A DNA stretch of 64,000 nucleotides from Lignipirellula cremea (lineage in GTDB: Bacteria > Planctomycetota > Planctomycetia > Pirellulales > Pirellulaceae): assembly GCF_007751035.1 (NCBI RefSeq), contig NZ_CP036433.1, forward strand, positions 2,647,001-2,711,000, in the 5' to 3' direction. Position 1 is the first letter of the stretch. Every line of letters starts with the position of its first letter. The notes under the pieces were generated by a model. The model searched no databases and was not told the origin of the DNA. It saw nothing but the letters and a program-made list of their open reading frames with translations. Of the stretch, positions 56,342 through 64,000 are shown in pieces. The position numbers and the translations under genes are program-made.

Positions 56342-57241
56342 TTACTTGTCTTCGCTCAGCAGGGCTTCGACGTAGTCATGCACGTTGAAAAGCACCATGT
56401 CCTCGGCTTTCTCGCCCAGGCCGACGTACTTGACGGGCAGTTTGAATTGTTCGCGGATCGGAATGGCGACGCCGCCTTTGGCGGAGCCGTCGAGTTTGGT
56501 CAGGACGATCCCGGTGCAGCCGGCGGCTTCGGAGAAACCTTGCGCCTGGCTGAGGCCGTTCTGGCCGGCGGTGGCGTCCAGGACCAGCAGGACTTCGTGC
56601 GGGGCTTCGGGGATCTGGCGGGTCATCACGCGGCGAATTTTTTCCAGCTCGCGCATCAGGTTGACCTGGGTCTGCAGTCGCCCGGCCGTATCGACGATGC
56701 AGATATCGGCGTTGGTCTCAATCGCCTTGGCGACCGCGCGGAAGGCGACGCTGGCCGGGTCGGCGCCGTGTTCGCCTTTGACGATCTCCACGCCCAGTCG
56801 TTCCGACCAGATGGAGAGCTGCTCGACCGCAGCGGCGCGGAACGTATCGGCCGCGCCCAGCACGACCGACTTGCCCGACTTGACGAACAGGTTGGTCAGC
56901 TTGGCGATGGAAGTCGTTTTTCCCGAGCCGTTCACGCCGACCACCATGATCACCGTGGGGCCGTTTTCGACAAATTTAATCGGCTCCTCGGGCTGGTCCA
57001 TGATCTCGGAAATCTGTTCGCGGATCACTTTCAGAATGTCGGGCATGTGCACCTTGCGGGCGCGGAAATCCGTGCCGATCCGGTCGCGGATCTTGCGGGC
57101 CGGGCCAGCGCCCATGTCGGTTTTCACCAGGATCGCAAACAGGTCCCGCAGGAAATCGTCGTCGACCAGGCGGCCTTCCTGTTTGAAAAGATCGCGCACA
57201 TCCGTGACGAGAATCTGTTTGATGCGATTAAAAATGCCCAT
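56342..57241 (-). CDS. ftsY: Signal recognition particle receptor FtsY
   Basis: SRP GTPase that delivers ribosomes to the membrane. NG-domain motifs: G1 GVNGSGKTTSIAKL (about 101), G2 region DTFRAAAVEQL, G3 VDTAGRLQ (about 187), G4 TKLDGSAKGG (about 248). The N-terminus is short (no acidic A domain of E. coli type), so 299 aa is at the minimal end. It lies downstream of nusB, 181 bp away. Confidence 0.95.
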   Translation of the reverse strand: MGIFNRIKQILVTDVRDLFKQEGRLVDDDFLRDLFAILVKTDMGAGPARKIRDRIGTDFRARKVHMPDILKVIREQISEIMDQPEEPIKFVENGPTVIMVVGVNGSGKTTSIAKLTNLFVKSGKSVVLGAADTFRAAAVEQLSIWSERLGVEIVKGEHGADPASVAFRAVAKAIETNADICIVDTAGRLQTQVNLMRELEKIRRVMTRQIPEAPHEVLLVLDATAGQNGLSQAQGFSEAAGCTGIVLTKLDGSAKGGVAIPIREQFKLPVKYVGLGEKAEDMVLFNVHDYVEALLSEDK

Positions 57242-57422
57242 GCCTGGCGTTCCTCGGTATGAAAACCGGCCGCCGGATCGACGGCCATAAATTGCGATGA
57301 AGGCCGACTATATTAGCACGCCGCTGCGGCCAGGAATTCTGCGAGAGCCGTTTTTCCCCTGCCGCGAAGGCGACGGGCGTTTTCGACCAGCAGGCGTTCC
57401 CTGGCGGGGCGAACAACGGCGC

Positions 57423-57830
57423 TCAGGAAGGGTCCTTGTCGATAAAGCGGTCCAGCACGCCGTTGACAAACTGGGCTGACTGCCGGGCGCCATAACGTTT
57501 GGCCAGCTCGACCGCCTCGTTAATGGCGACCCGATCCGGCGTTTCCGTATATAGAATTTCAAAAGCCCCCAGCCGCAGCACGTTACGGTCGGTCGCCGCC
57601 ATGCGGCTCAGGCTCCAGTTCTGGGCCCGTTCCGCCAGCATTTCGTCGAGCTCTTCGCGATTCCGCCGGACGCCGCGGAGCAGCGATTGGGCAAAACCGA
57701 TCAGCTCCAGGTTATCGCGCAGGCGGGCGCGGAGGAATTCCATGTCGTCGGCCAGCAGCCGCGAGGGATTGAGGTCGTCCTGGTAGAGGAGTTGCAAAAC
57801 AACTTCACGGGCACGGCTGCGGCGGGACAT
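57423..57830 (-). CDS. nusB: Transcription antitermination factor NusB
   Basis: NusB with NusE binds boxA RNA in rRNA leaders to prevent termination. SRRSRAREVVLQLLYQDD at the N-terminus, RMAATDRNVLRLGAFEIL (about 73) and INEAVELAKRYG (about 103) are diagnostic. 135 aa is normal. A strong extended -10 promoter lies 77 bp upstream. Confidence 0.94.
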   Translation of the reverse strand: MSRRSRAREVVLQLLYQDDLNPSRLLADDMEFLRARLRDNLELIGFAQSLLRGVRRNREELDEMLAERAQNWSLSRMAATDRNVLRLGAFEILYTETPDRVAINEAVELAKRYGARQSAQFVNGVLDRFIDKDPS

Positions 57831-57906
57831 CGAGCGCTTCTGCGTCTAGACGAATACGGAACTGGCGGACCAGACATTGCGGACACGCGCCAGCGAATCA
57901 ATTTGT

Positions 57907-57915
57907 ATTATAACA
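57907..57915 (-). promoter_or_regulatory. Extended -10 promoter of nusB
   Basis: On the minus strand TGTTATAAT: a perfect TATAAT (57912-57907) with the TG extension. No good -35 is placed at 17 bp (TTGCCG at a 15-bp spacing is the closest), fitting an extended -10 type. Confidence 0.6.
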
Positions 57916-58021
57916 GTCCCCGCAATTCGGCAATGGCGCTACCGCCAGGAGCCGCGGGTTGCGAAAAAAGCTCCCCGCATGCCGAAAGAGAAGCTTTACC
58001 GCTGACGGAAATCGCCGGTCC

Positions 58022-58048
58022 GTCGTTTTTCACTTCGTGAAAGAACGC
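58022..58048 (+). repeat. Short dispersed repeat, copy 2
   Basis: GTCGTTTTTCACTTCG followed by TGAAAGAACG. It matches copy 1 at 42288-42314 at 23 of about 26 positions. TTTCACTTCGTGAAA inside it is itself an inverted repeat. Confidence 0.55.
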
Positions 58049-58062
58049 GTATATTCGCAGAG

Positions 58063-58078
58063 AGAAAGTCGACTTTCT
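58063..58078. promoter_or_regulatory. Perfect 16-bp palindrome
   Basis: AGAAAGTCGACTTTCT, no loop. Lies between nusB and the HDOD gene; possible regulator-binding site. Confidence 0.4.
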
Positions 58079-58146
58079 GGGCAATGCTTTTATGCAGCAC
58101 GACGATCGAGAGTCGGGCCGTCAATTTCTTCTGGATCCTGCTGCGG

Positions 58147-59676
58147 CTAGAAAATCTCGATGCTTTTCACCGTATTGCCGCCCGCTGCCTGGGCTCCGTA
58201 AAGACAGCGCTCGGCCGATTCCAGAAGATCCTGCGCCGGAAAATTGCGCGGCGGGGCTGTGACGCAGGCGAGCCCGCAGCTCACGGTGAGAATCGCTCCG
58301 CCACGGGGCGACGCCCACTGGCAGACGCCCTGGGTCAGTCGGCGGCCCAGTGCCACCGCCTCGGGTCGGTCGTAGTCATTCGCCAATAACAGGTAGCGGC
58401 CGTCCCCTTCGTGGATGACTTCCATATCGGCCAGCCGCCCTAATTCCGTCGTCAGCAGGGAGACCGTCCGTTTGGTCGCCGCCAGGCCGAAACGCAGCAC
58501 CAGATCATCAAACCGGTCGATCTGGAAGAGCAGCACGCTGAGCGGTTCGCGTTCCTGGCGGGAACGGACCACGGCCGCTTCCAGTCGTCCGAGAATACTT
58601 TGCTCACTGGGCAGCTCCGACAGCGGGCAGGCGGGCGAAACAGGGGCCGCCGGCGGCGCGGAACGCATCTGCCTGACTTTCGCCACATTGGACTGCACTT
58701 CGTGCTGCAGCTGCGCCAGCTCTTTCAGCACGGCCGTTTCCTGGGCCTGATCGGAGGCCGCATCGGTGAGCGCTTGCTGCGCCTGGCTGAGCACTTCGAT
58801 ATAGCTGCAGCCGTTGCTTAAGCGCACGGTCAACACCTCGGCCAGCTGGTCGACTTTCTCTTCCAGTCCGGCGACGATCCCTTCCATCTCGGTCAGCGCA
58901 AGACGATCGTAAGAGGCGATCGCGTACTCCAGTTCGGGAAAAGCCCCCATTCGGCGATCCACCAGCACGGCCGTCAGCAGCTCCGCCAGATGCAGGGTCA
59001 GCGGCAAACGCAACGCCGGATCGCCCAGCGCCAGAATACTGAGCGATTCGCTGCGCGCCCCCACCGCGGCCACCAGGGTCGCGGGCAACTGCCAGCTTTC
59101 CAGCAGGCGGGCGCTTAACACCTGGTGGTCGAATCCCAGGGACAGGACTTCCAGGGAAAGAAGATCCCCGCCGTCGGCGCGGACTTTCTCCCAGAAGGTC
59201 GCGTACGATTCGCCCAGGTCCTGGATCAGCACCAGCATGCCGATTCCCTGCAACAGTCCGGCGATAAATGCTTCGTCGCCGGATCCTTTCCAGATTTTCT
59301 CGTAGATATCCCGGCAGGCGATCGCCTTGGTCAGCGAACGCCGCCAGTAGTGCTCCAGCGTGGATTCTTCCAGCCCGGAAAAAATCTGCGGCGGCAGGCT
59401 GAATCCCAAGACCAGCAGCTTGAGCGGTTTGACGCCCAGCATCGCCAGCGCCTGTTTCAGATCGCCCACCTGACGCGACAGGCCGAATAGCGAGCTGTTG
59501 ACGACGCGCAGGATTTTGGCGGTCAGGGCCGGATCTTTTTCCAAAGCAGTTTTAAGCGACTGCAGATCGACCGATTCCTGCTGGGTCAGCGCCAGAACTT
59601 CCACCGCGACGGCCGGCAGCGAGTATAGGTGCTGCGCCTGTTCGACAAACTGGTGAAGGATGCTGGAACCGTTCAT
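58147..59676 (-). CDS. HDOD-domain protein with degenerate GGDEF domain
   Basis: Residues about 15-215 match the HDOD signalling domain (LPAVAVEVLALTQQ; DPALTAKILRVVNSSLFG; LGDLKQAL-like helix; AFIAGLLQGIGMLVL). A helical middle (about 265-345) follows. Residues about 365-509 resemble a GGDEF domain (LSVLLFQIDRFDDL; ...YGAQAAGGNTV), but the active-site loop reads HEGDGRYLLL, so the G-G-D/E-E-F residues needed for cyclic-di-GMP synthesis are missing. The protein is probably a signalling adaptor. It lies 164 bp downstream of a histidine kinase gene on the same strand. Confidence 0.82.
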   Translation of the reverse strand: MNGSSILHQFVEQAQHLYSLPAVAVEVLALTQQESVDLQSLKTALEKDPALTAKILRVVNSSLFGLSRQVGDLKQALAMLGVKPLKLLVLGFSLPPQIFSGLEESTLEHYWRRSLTKAIACRDIYEKIWKGSGDEAFIAGLLQGIGMLVLIQDLGESYATFWEKVRADGGDLLSLEVLSLGFDHQVLSARLLESWQLPATLVAAVGARSESLSILALGDPALRLPLTLHLAELLTAVLVDRRMGAFPELEYAIASYDRLALTEMEGIVAGLEEKVDQLAEVLTVRLSNGCSYIEVLSQAQQALTDAASDQAQETAVLKELAQLQHEVQSNVAKVRQMRSAPPAAPVSPACPLSELPSEQSILGRLEAAVVRSRQEREPLSVLLFQIDRFDDLVLRFGLAATKRTVSLLTTELGRLADMEVIHEGDGRYLLLANDYDRPEAVALGRRLTQGVCQWASPRGGAILTVSCGLACVTAPPRNFPAQDLLESAERCLYGAQAAGGNTVKSIEIF

Positions 59677-59840
59677 GGACCCAAAACTGCGGAGGGAGTT
59701 GGCGGGAGGACACGCAAACGTAGCTTACCCTCGGTGTCCGGGACGGCCTGGCGCACGTTCTCGCTAAAGTTCGCCTCGCCTGACCGTTACCACAGGACGA
59801 ATCGTTTTAACCCTGCCGCTTTTTCGGATCTGCCGGCGGG

Positions 59841-61541
59841 CTATTTCGTCAAAAGAGGCCGCCGGGGAGGCGGCGTGGTCGTCGACCCCGGGCGGGAAGC
59901 TTCCGAGCGACGAGGCAGCGACAGGGTGAACGTGGCCCCCAGACCTGGGCCAGGGCTTTCGACGGCAATTGACCAGCCGTGTTCTTTGGCGGCGATCGCA
60001 CCGCTGTGGAGCCCCAGGCCGTGCCCGTCCCGCCGGGTGGTGAATCCGTGCTGGAAAATCCGGTCAAGATTCCCGGCCGCAATCCCCACCCCGTTGTCGA
60101 CGACGCGGATTTGGGCCCATTCCCCCTTCAGGGAAAGCTCTAGCCTGATGCGTCCCTCTTTGACCTCTTCGACGGCATGCACGGCGTTTTTGATGAGATT
60201 CACCAGGATCTGCAGGACCTTCCGCTTGTCGACGACCAGGGTCGGCGTGACGGCGAAGTCGCGCTGGATCTGGATGTTCCGCTTGTTGATCGACGACGCA
60301 TTGATCTGCACCGCGTCTTCGATCAGCTCCGCGATCGCCACGCTTTCCATCACGCCGGAGAGTCCGGTGTACGACTGCTGGGTGGCGATCACATCGCGAA
60401 TGTGCTCCACGTTTTTGCACAATTCTTCGGTCCGCTGCTGCAGGGAGGTCCGCTCTTGTTCCAGGATGGCGGACGCCCTGGCCAGGTAGTCGGGCAGCAG
60501 GCGGCCGCGTTCGTCGTCGGTGAAATAGTGATGCAGGTCGTCCCGGTGTTGCTGGATCATGTTCAGCACCAGGACCAGGTCCCGGGCTTCGCTGCAGCGG
60601 ACCGTTTCCCGAATCAGCGACGCCGACACGGTGACGCTGTTGAGTACGTTCCCCACATTATGCAGCACGCCGTTGGCGACCTCCGCCATGCCGGCGGTGC
60701 GGGAAACGTCGATCAGTTTTGTCGACAGTTCGTCGCGACGCTTCATTTCCAGCATCAGCTTGTCGTTCACTTCCATCAACTCCCGCGTACGCTGCGTGAC
60801 CCGTTCTTCCAGTCGGGATTGCGCACTGCGAATGGCCTTGTCCCCCTGCTGGATCCGCTCCAGCATGCGATCGAACTGGGCTCGCAGCAGGCCGATTTCG
60901 TCGGTCGTATTGCCGCCGCCGACACGCAGCGCAAGGTCGCCTTCTTCCGAAATTCGCTGGGCCAGTTCCGCCAGAGCCACCAGCGGATGGGCGATCCAGC
61001 GTTGCAGGCCAAAGGTCAACATGGTCGCCACGCACAGCGAGGCAATCATCACCACCGCGGCAATCGCGCCAAAGCGATACGCCCGATGCTGGCTGTCGGT
61101 GGTTGTCGACCTGACGAACACATGGCCCAGATGCTGGCCGGAATGGTTCACTGGCTGCGTGACTTCCACATGCGAATCTTCGATTCGTCGCCCCTGCTGG
61201 GGCCGCTGCGGCGGAACAAACTCGGGTTCCCGGCCGGGCTGGAACTCGGCGATTTTGAGGCCGTCCGCGCTGTAAAGGCAGGCGTACGAGATCGACGGCT
61301 GTTCGACCAGTCGCTGCAGCTGGGCGGCGGCCGCGGCCAGATCCTGCTCGCTGATATCCCTGGCAACGCCAACGGCCAGCTGCCGGGCCACCGTCTCTGT
61401 TTCGCGCACTTTATGCGCGCGGATCATGCCCATCTCGCTCCACAGAAAGGCGACGCACGAAAAAGCAATCGCCGCCCCGGTCGAGAGCGACATCACAAGA
61501 ACCAGGCGACTGGCGATGGTAGGGTGGCGAGAGAGAAACAC
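59841..61541 (-). CDS. Membrane sensor histidine kinase with HAMP domain
   Basis: Two hydrophobic spans (about 12-33 and 158-178) enclose a roughly 120-residue outer sensing domain; a HAMP domain (about 180-235) and a coiled-coil (about 235-280) follow. The phospho-acceptor segment is AEVANGVLHNVGNVLNSV (His near 293), a form seen in some planctomycete and deltaproteobacterial kinases. The ATPase domain has N-box LVNLIKNAVHAV, G1 VVDNGVGI and G2 GHGLGLHSG. No response regulator gene is adjacent. Partners are unknown; the HDOD protein next to it and the CsrA-receiver protein at 49278 are candidates only by position. Confidence 0.88.
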   Translation of the reverse strand: MFLSRHPTIASRLVLVMSLSTGAAIAFSCVAFLWSEMGMIRAHKVRETETVARQLAVGVARDISEQDLAAAAAQLQRLVEQPSISYACLYSADGLKIAEFQPGREPEFVPPQRPQQGRRIEDSHVEVTQPVNHSGQHLGHVFVRSTTTDSQHRAYRFGAIAAVVMIASLCVATMLTFGLQRWIAHPLVALAELAQRISEEGDLALRVGGGNTTDEIGLLRAQFDRMLERIQQGDKAIRSAQSRLEERVTQRTRELMEVNDKLMLEMKRRDELSTKLIDVSRTAGMAEVANGVLHNVGNVLNSVTVSASLIRETVRCSEARDLVLVLNMIQQHRDDLHHYFTDDERGRLLPDYLARASAILEQERTSLQQRTEELCKNVEHIRDVIATQQSYTGLSGVMESVAIAELIEDAVQINASSINKRNIQIQRDFAVTPTLVVDKRKVLQILVNLIKNAVHAVEEVKEGRIRLELSLKGEWAQIRVVDNGVGIAAGNLDRIFQHGFTTRRDGHGLGLHSGAIAAKEHGWSIAVESPGPGLGATFTLSLPRRSEASRPGSTTTPPPRRPLLTK

Positions 61542-61658
61542 GCAGACACTCCTTGAGTGTCAGTTTCTATCGAATCATGCCCAGGAATCGGTGCACCCAT
61601 TCTCCGGCGCAGGCGGCCTTCTGCCGGTCAAACGATGGCAAGTTTCTGGTCGCAACGA

Positions 61659-62864
61659 TCATGCCGGGCCGGCGTCGGCTTCCAGCTGCACGTCGAGAAT
61701 GCTGGCGTCAGCGGCCAACTGCTCCAGCAGGGCCGGGCTGGGCGACTGGTCCAGACGCAGCGTGCAGCAGGCGGCGAGCGCCCCTTCAAACACCACGTTC
61801 TCCATTTCTTCTACATTCACCCCTTCGGCCCGCAGGCCGTCCATCACGCCGGCTAGCACGCCCACGCGGTTGAAATGCCGCACCGTCAAATGGTGCGTCG
61901 CGGGCGAACGCGCGCACAAATTGACCGCCTCGGGCGGACGTCCGCGGTCGCGAAAGCTGCGCACGATCCGCACGACTTCGGCGGCGATGGCGTCGGCCGC
62001 TTCGTCGGTCGAAGCGCCGATATGCGGGGTGCAGACGATCGCCTGGGCCAGTTGCGTCTGGGAGAAGTCGGCGGCGCCGCCGGCCGGTTCGTCCTCAAAA
62101 ACGTCGAGCCCGACTTTCAGCGACTTCTGCCGGATGGCCGCCAGCAACGCCTCCGTGTCGATCAGTTCCCCGCGGGACGTATTCACCAGAATGGCGCCGT
62201 CGGGCATGGCGGCCAGGAAAGCAGCGTCGACCAGATGCTTCGTCTGGGGCGTGAACGCCAGGTGCACGCTGACCGCATCGGATCGGGCCGCCAGCTCCAG
62301 CGGATCGGCCGCCCTTTCGACGCCAGCCTGTTCGGCCGTCTCGTCGGTGAGACTGCGGCTCCAGACGACCAGGTTCATTTCCAGGGCCTGGGCCCGTTGA
62401 CCCAGCGCCTGGCCGATCGCTCCCCAGCCGAGAATCCCCAGCGTGCGGCCTTTGAGACCGCGGGCGTCGCCGAAGGCTTTCTTTTGCCAGGACCCCTGCT
62501 GCAGGGCGAACGTCGCTTTGGCGATGCCGCGATCGGCGGCGATCAACAAGCCAAGGGCCAGTTCCGCCACGGCCGCCGTATTCTTGCCGGGGCAGTTGGC
62601 CACGTACACGCCCCGGGCGCTGGCCGTTTTCAGGTCGATCGTGTTGACGCCGGCCCCCGCACGGATCACCAGGCCGAGGCGCGGCGCCGCTTCCAGAACG
62701 GCGGCATCGACCCGCGTAGAACGAACGATTAACACCTGGGCGTCGGCCACCGCAGCCGGCAGGGTTTCCGGCGTCAGGTCGGGACGCACCTCCACTTGGG
62801 CGCCCAGCGCGGTCAGTTCGTCGACCGTTTGCGAAGACAGCTTGTCGGCGATTAGCACCTTCAT
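61659..62864 (-). CDS. serA: D-3-phosphoglycerate dehydrogenase-like protein with ACT domain
   Basis: First step of serine synthesis, oxidising 3-phosphoglycerate with NAD. Rossmann motif GRTLGILGWGAIGQALG (about 142), catalytic Arg in NTSRGELID (about 229), Glu in DVFEDEP (about 262) and His in TPHIGAST (about 283). A C-terminal ACT domain (about 325-401) is present. ATG 62864 has AGGAGG 6 bp upstream; the longer frame reaches 62987. 401 aa is in the range of ACT-type SerA. Another 2-hydroxyacid dehydrogenase activity cannot be excluded. Confidence 0.87.
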   Translation of the reverse strand: MKVLIADKLSSQTVDELTALGAQVEVRPDLTPETLPAAVADAQVLIVRSTRVDAAVLEAAPRLGLVIRAGAGVNTIDLKTASARGVYVANCPGKNTAAVAELALGLLIAADRGIAKATFALQQGSWQKKAFGDARGLKGRTLGILGWGAIGQALGQRAQALEMNLVVWSRSLTDETAEQAGVERAADPLELAARSDAVSVHLAFTPQTKHLVDAAFLAAMPDGAILVNTSRGELIDTEALLAAIRQKSLKVGLDVFEDEPAGGAADFSQTQLAQAIVCTPHIGASTDEAADAIAAEVVRIVRSFRDRGRPPEAVNLCARSPATHHLTVRHFNRVGVLAGVMDGLRAEGVNVEEMENVVFEGALAACCTLRLDQSPSPALLEQLAADASILDVQLEADAGPA

Positions 62865-62913
62865 GGACGTCCTCCTGTGTAGATCCGGGAGCCGCGATGA
62901 CGGGAGCAACGCG

Positions 62914-63540
62914 TTAAATGGCTTCGATATGCAGCCCTCGGCGACGGCGTTCCTTGCGGCGGGCGTCGTCGATAACGTCAAACACATGCTGGACGTCGGC
63001 CACGCCGTCGAGCTGCAGCCGGGGGTCGGACTGATCGCTGGAGATCAACTCGATCGAGCCCACGTTCAGCATCCGCTCCACCATGCCCTGCTTCAGGGCG
63101 ACGTCGTCGATGTCGATCACTTCGATACGGTTGGTCACCCGTGAGAGCAAGCCTTTTTTGTGAATGAACCGCTGGGTCGTCAGTTCATAGTGCACCGACA
63201 TCTTGCGATAGGCCAGCTGCAGGCCTAGCCCGACCCACATCAACAGCACAACGCCGGCGATCGCCATCCAGGTTTGCGGCAACAGTTTGAAGTCGGGAAT
63301 AAAGGCGCTCCCCACTCCGGCGCCAATCGTCGCCAGCACGGCGATCACCCAGGATCCGACCATCGACTTGCCCGAGTATCCGCCTTCCCACAGCTGGACT
63401 TCCTCGTCATCGGACACATCCCGCGGATTGCCCAGGGGGGACTTCGGGCCGGCTTGAGGGGCGGCTCCTACTTTGGCGCCGCACCTTTGACAAAAAGCGG
63501 CATCGGGCGGCAGTTTGGCGCCGCAAGCATTGCAATTCAT
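62914..63540 (-). CDS. Zinc-ribbon and bacterial PH-domain membrane protein
   Basis: The N-terminus has two CxxC pairs (CNACG, CQRCG) forming a zinc ribbon. Two membrane spans (about 61-80 and 91-112) follow. Then a bPH2/YdbT-like domain (about 113-190) with YELTTQRFIHKKGLLSRVTN and IDIDDVALKQGMVERML. A basic tail ends the protein. Such proteins are membrane-associated scaffolds of unknown role. ATG 63540 has AAGGAAC upstream; the frame opens at 63642 but without support. 208 aa. Confidence 0.8.
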   Translation of the reverse strand: MNCNACGAKLPPDAAFCQRCGAKVGAAPQAGPKSPLGNPRDVSDDEEVQLWEGGYSGKSMVGSWVIAVLATIGAGVGSAFIPDFKLLPQTWMAIAGVVLLMWVGLGLQLAYRKMSVHYELTTQRFIHKKGLLSRVTNRIEVIDIDDVALKQGMVERMLNVGSIELISSDQSDPRLQLDGVADVQHVFDVIDDARRKERRRRGLHIEAI

Positions 63541-63661
63541 GAGGGCTGTTCCTTTGTCGATAGTCCTGTCCGCAGGATTATATCGTTTCCTCACGCTCCC
63601 CGTCAGTACGATGGCTTCCGTCGCCTGCGGCAAGCTCGCCAAGCTGACAGATCATCCCAAT

Positions 63662-63694
63662 AAAAAAGACGCGCCGCCACAGGGACGACGCGTC
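63662..63694 (-). terminator. Intrinsic terminator for the last gene
   Basis: On the minus strand GACGCGTCG (63694-63686) pairs with CGGCGCGTC (63676-63668) around a 9-nt loop, followed by six T (63667-63662). It lies downstream of the gene ending at 63761. Confidence 0.8.
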
Positions 63695-63760
63695 AGAACG
63701 AGGGATTCAATGTTTCCTCGATGTTTTCCGGCAAGCCGGGGCTGAGTCAGGGAGACGGCG

Positions 63761-64000
63761 TTATTTGCTCGCTTCTTTCTTGCGCAGTTCTTCGTCCCGT
63801 TCGCTCACAGCGCCGCCGAACAACGGCTTGCCGTAACGCACATGGACGTACTCCACCCACGCCCGGTCGATCTGCGTGGGCCAGTCTTCAGGGGCGAACG
63901 TCGGCGTATTTTCGATCACCTTTTCGTCGACCTCAAGGCGCCAGGTTTCACTGCCCGGCGAGGCGACAAAGGCGCTCAGCGGAATCGCATGCAGATGGTC
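63761..64000 (-). CDS. 3' end of an unrecognised gene, truncated by the window
   Basis: The frame is open from base 64000 to the TAA at 63761, giving 79 residues that end ERDEELRKKEASK. Tryptophans and a mixed charged composition suggest a globular protein. No family recognised. Followed by an intrinsic terminator. Confidence 0.75.
   Translation of the reverse strand, partial: DHLHAIPLSAFVASPGSETWRLEVDEKVIENTPTFAPEDWPTQIDRAWVEYVHVRYGKPLFGGAVSERDEELRKKEASK

Larger units (their letters stand above)
57831..58146. other. 316-bp spacer upstream of nusB
   Basis: Contains the nusB promoter match (57907-57915), a dispersed repeat copy (58022-58048) and a perfect 16-bp palindrome (58063-58078). Frames across it are not convincing. 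Confidence 0.55.

Overview
The window is high-GC bacterial chromosome with densely packed genes on both strands. Its gene content points to a planctomycete of the Pirellulales type. Pointers are three secreted PQQ-like beta-propeller proteins that share a W-x-x-[FW]-R-G start, a membrane TMTC-like TPR protein, an oversized Hsp70, many lone housekeeping genes instead of long operons, and long antisense shadow frames. This assignment is an inference from gene content; no rRNA is present. I see no prophage, insertion sequence or CRISPR array. The non-coding DNA is rich in short palindromic repeats.

Layout. 1-6.1 kb: a truncated proline-rich membrane protein, a large Hsp70-family protein and an orphan MalK-type ABC ATPase. 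6.2-12.6 kb: transcription/translation block nusA-infB-rbfA followed by an endonuclease III-like protein. 12.6-20 kb: beta-propeller protein, tex, an NhaC-type antiporter and a small secreted protein behind a strong sigma-54 promoter match. 20-22 kb: a hairpin-rich gap, a UDP-sugar pyrophosphorylase and a tiny membrane ORF. 22.3-27.4 kb: aroF-tpiA, secG, yicC, gmk-rpoZ and a CoaC-type flavoprotein. 27.4-35.2 kb: lipoprotein, apt, beta-propeller, MMPL transporter, and an nrtR-pncA pair with an operator overlapping the promoter. 35.3-42.3 kb: ROK kinase, then ppx/gppA-ppk1-sixA (polyphosphate) and an FtsX-like permease. 42.4-48.9 kb: enolase-superfamily enzyme, Nudix hydrolase, dapB, thrC, nadA, and a cupin/Rrf2 divergent pair. 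49.2-50.3 kb: a CsrA-receiver fusion and tRNA-Val(GAC). 50.4-64 kb: mostly minus-strand genes: beta-propeller, nitrilase-family amidase, SGNH hydrolase, TMTC-like protein, ftsY, nusB, an HDOD/degenerate-GGDEF protein, a histidine kinase, serA, a zinc-ribbon/PH protein and a truncated gene at the end.

Genes that work together: NusA, IF-2, RbfA, NusB, Tex and omega serve transcription and early translation; SecG and FtsY serve protein export. NrtR, PncA and NadA belong to NAD metabolism. Ppk1 and Ppx/GppA make and degrade polyphosphate. AroF, DapB, ThrC and SerA are amino-acid enzymes.

Most interesting observations: (1) a single protein joining an N-terminal CsrA RNA-binding domain to a C-terminal phospho-receiver domain; (2) a family of GTAG-headed REP-like hairpins with compensatory changes between copies, arranged singly, in tandem and as inverted pairs; (3) a 21-bp palindrome placed exactly between the -35 and -10 of nrtR; (4) a 140-bp MITE-like element with 19-bp inverted ends; (5) an intrinsic terminator between promoter and start codon of the ABC ATPase gene; (6) a dense hairpin cluster at 20.1-20.3 kb; (7) a sigma-54 promoter match before a secreted protein.
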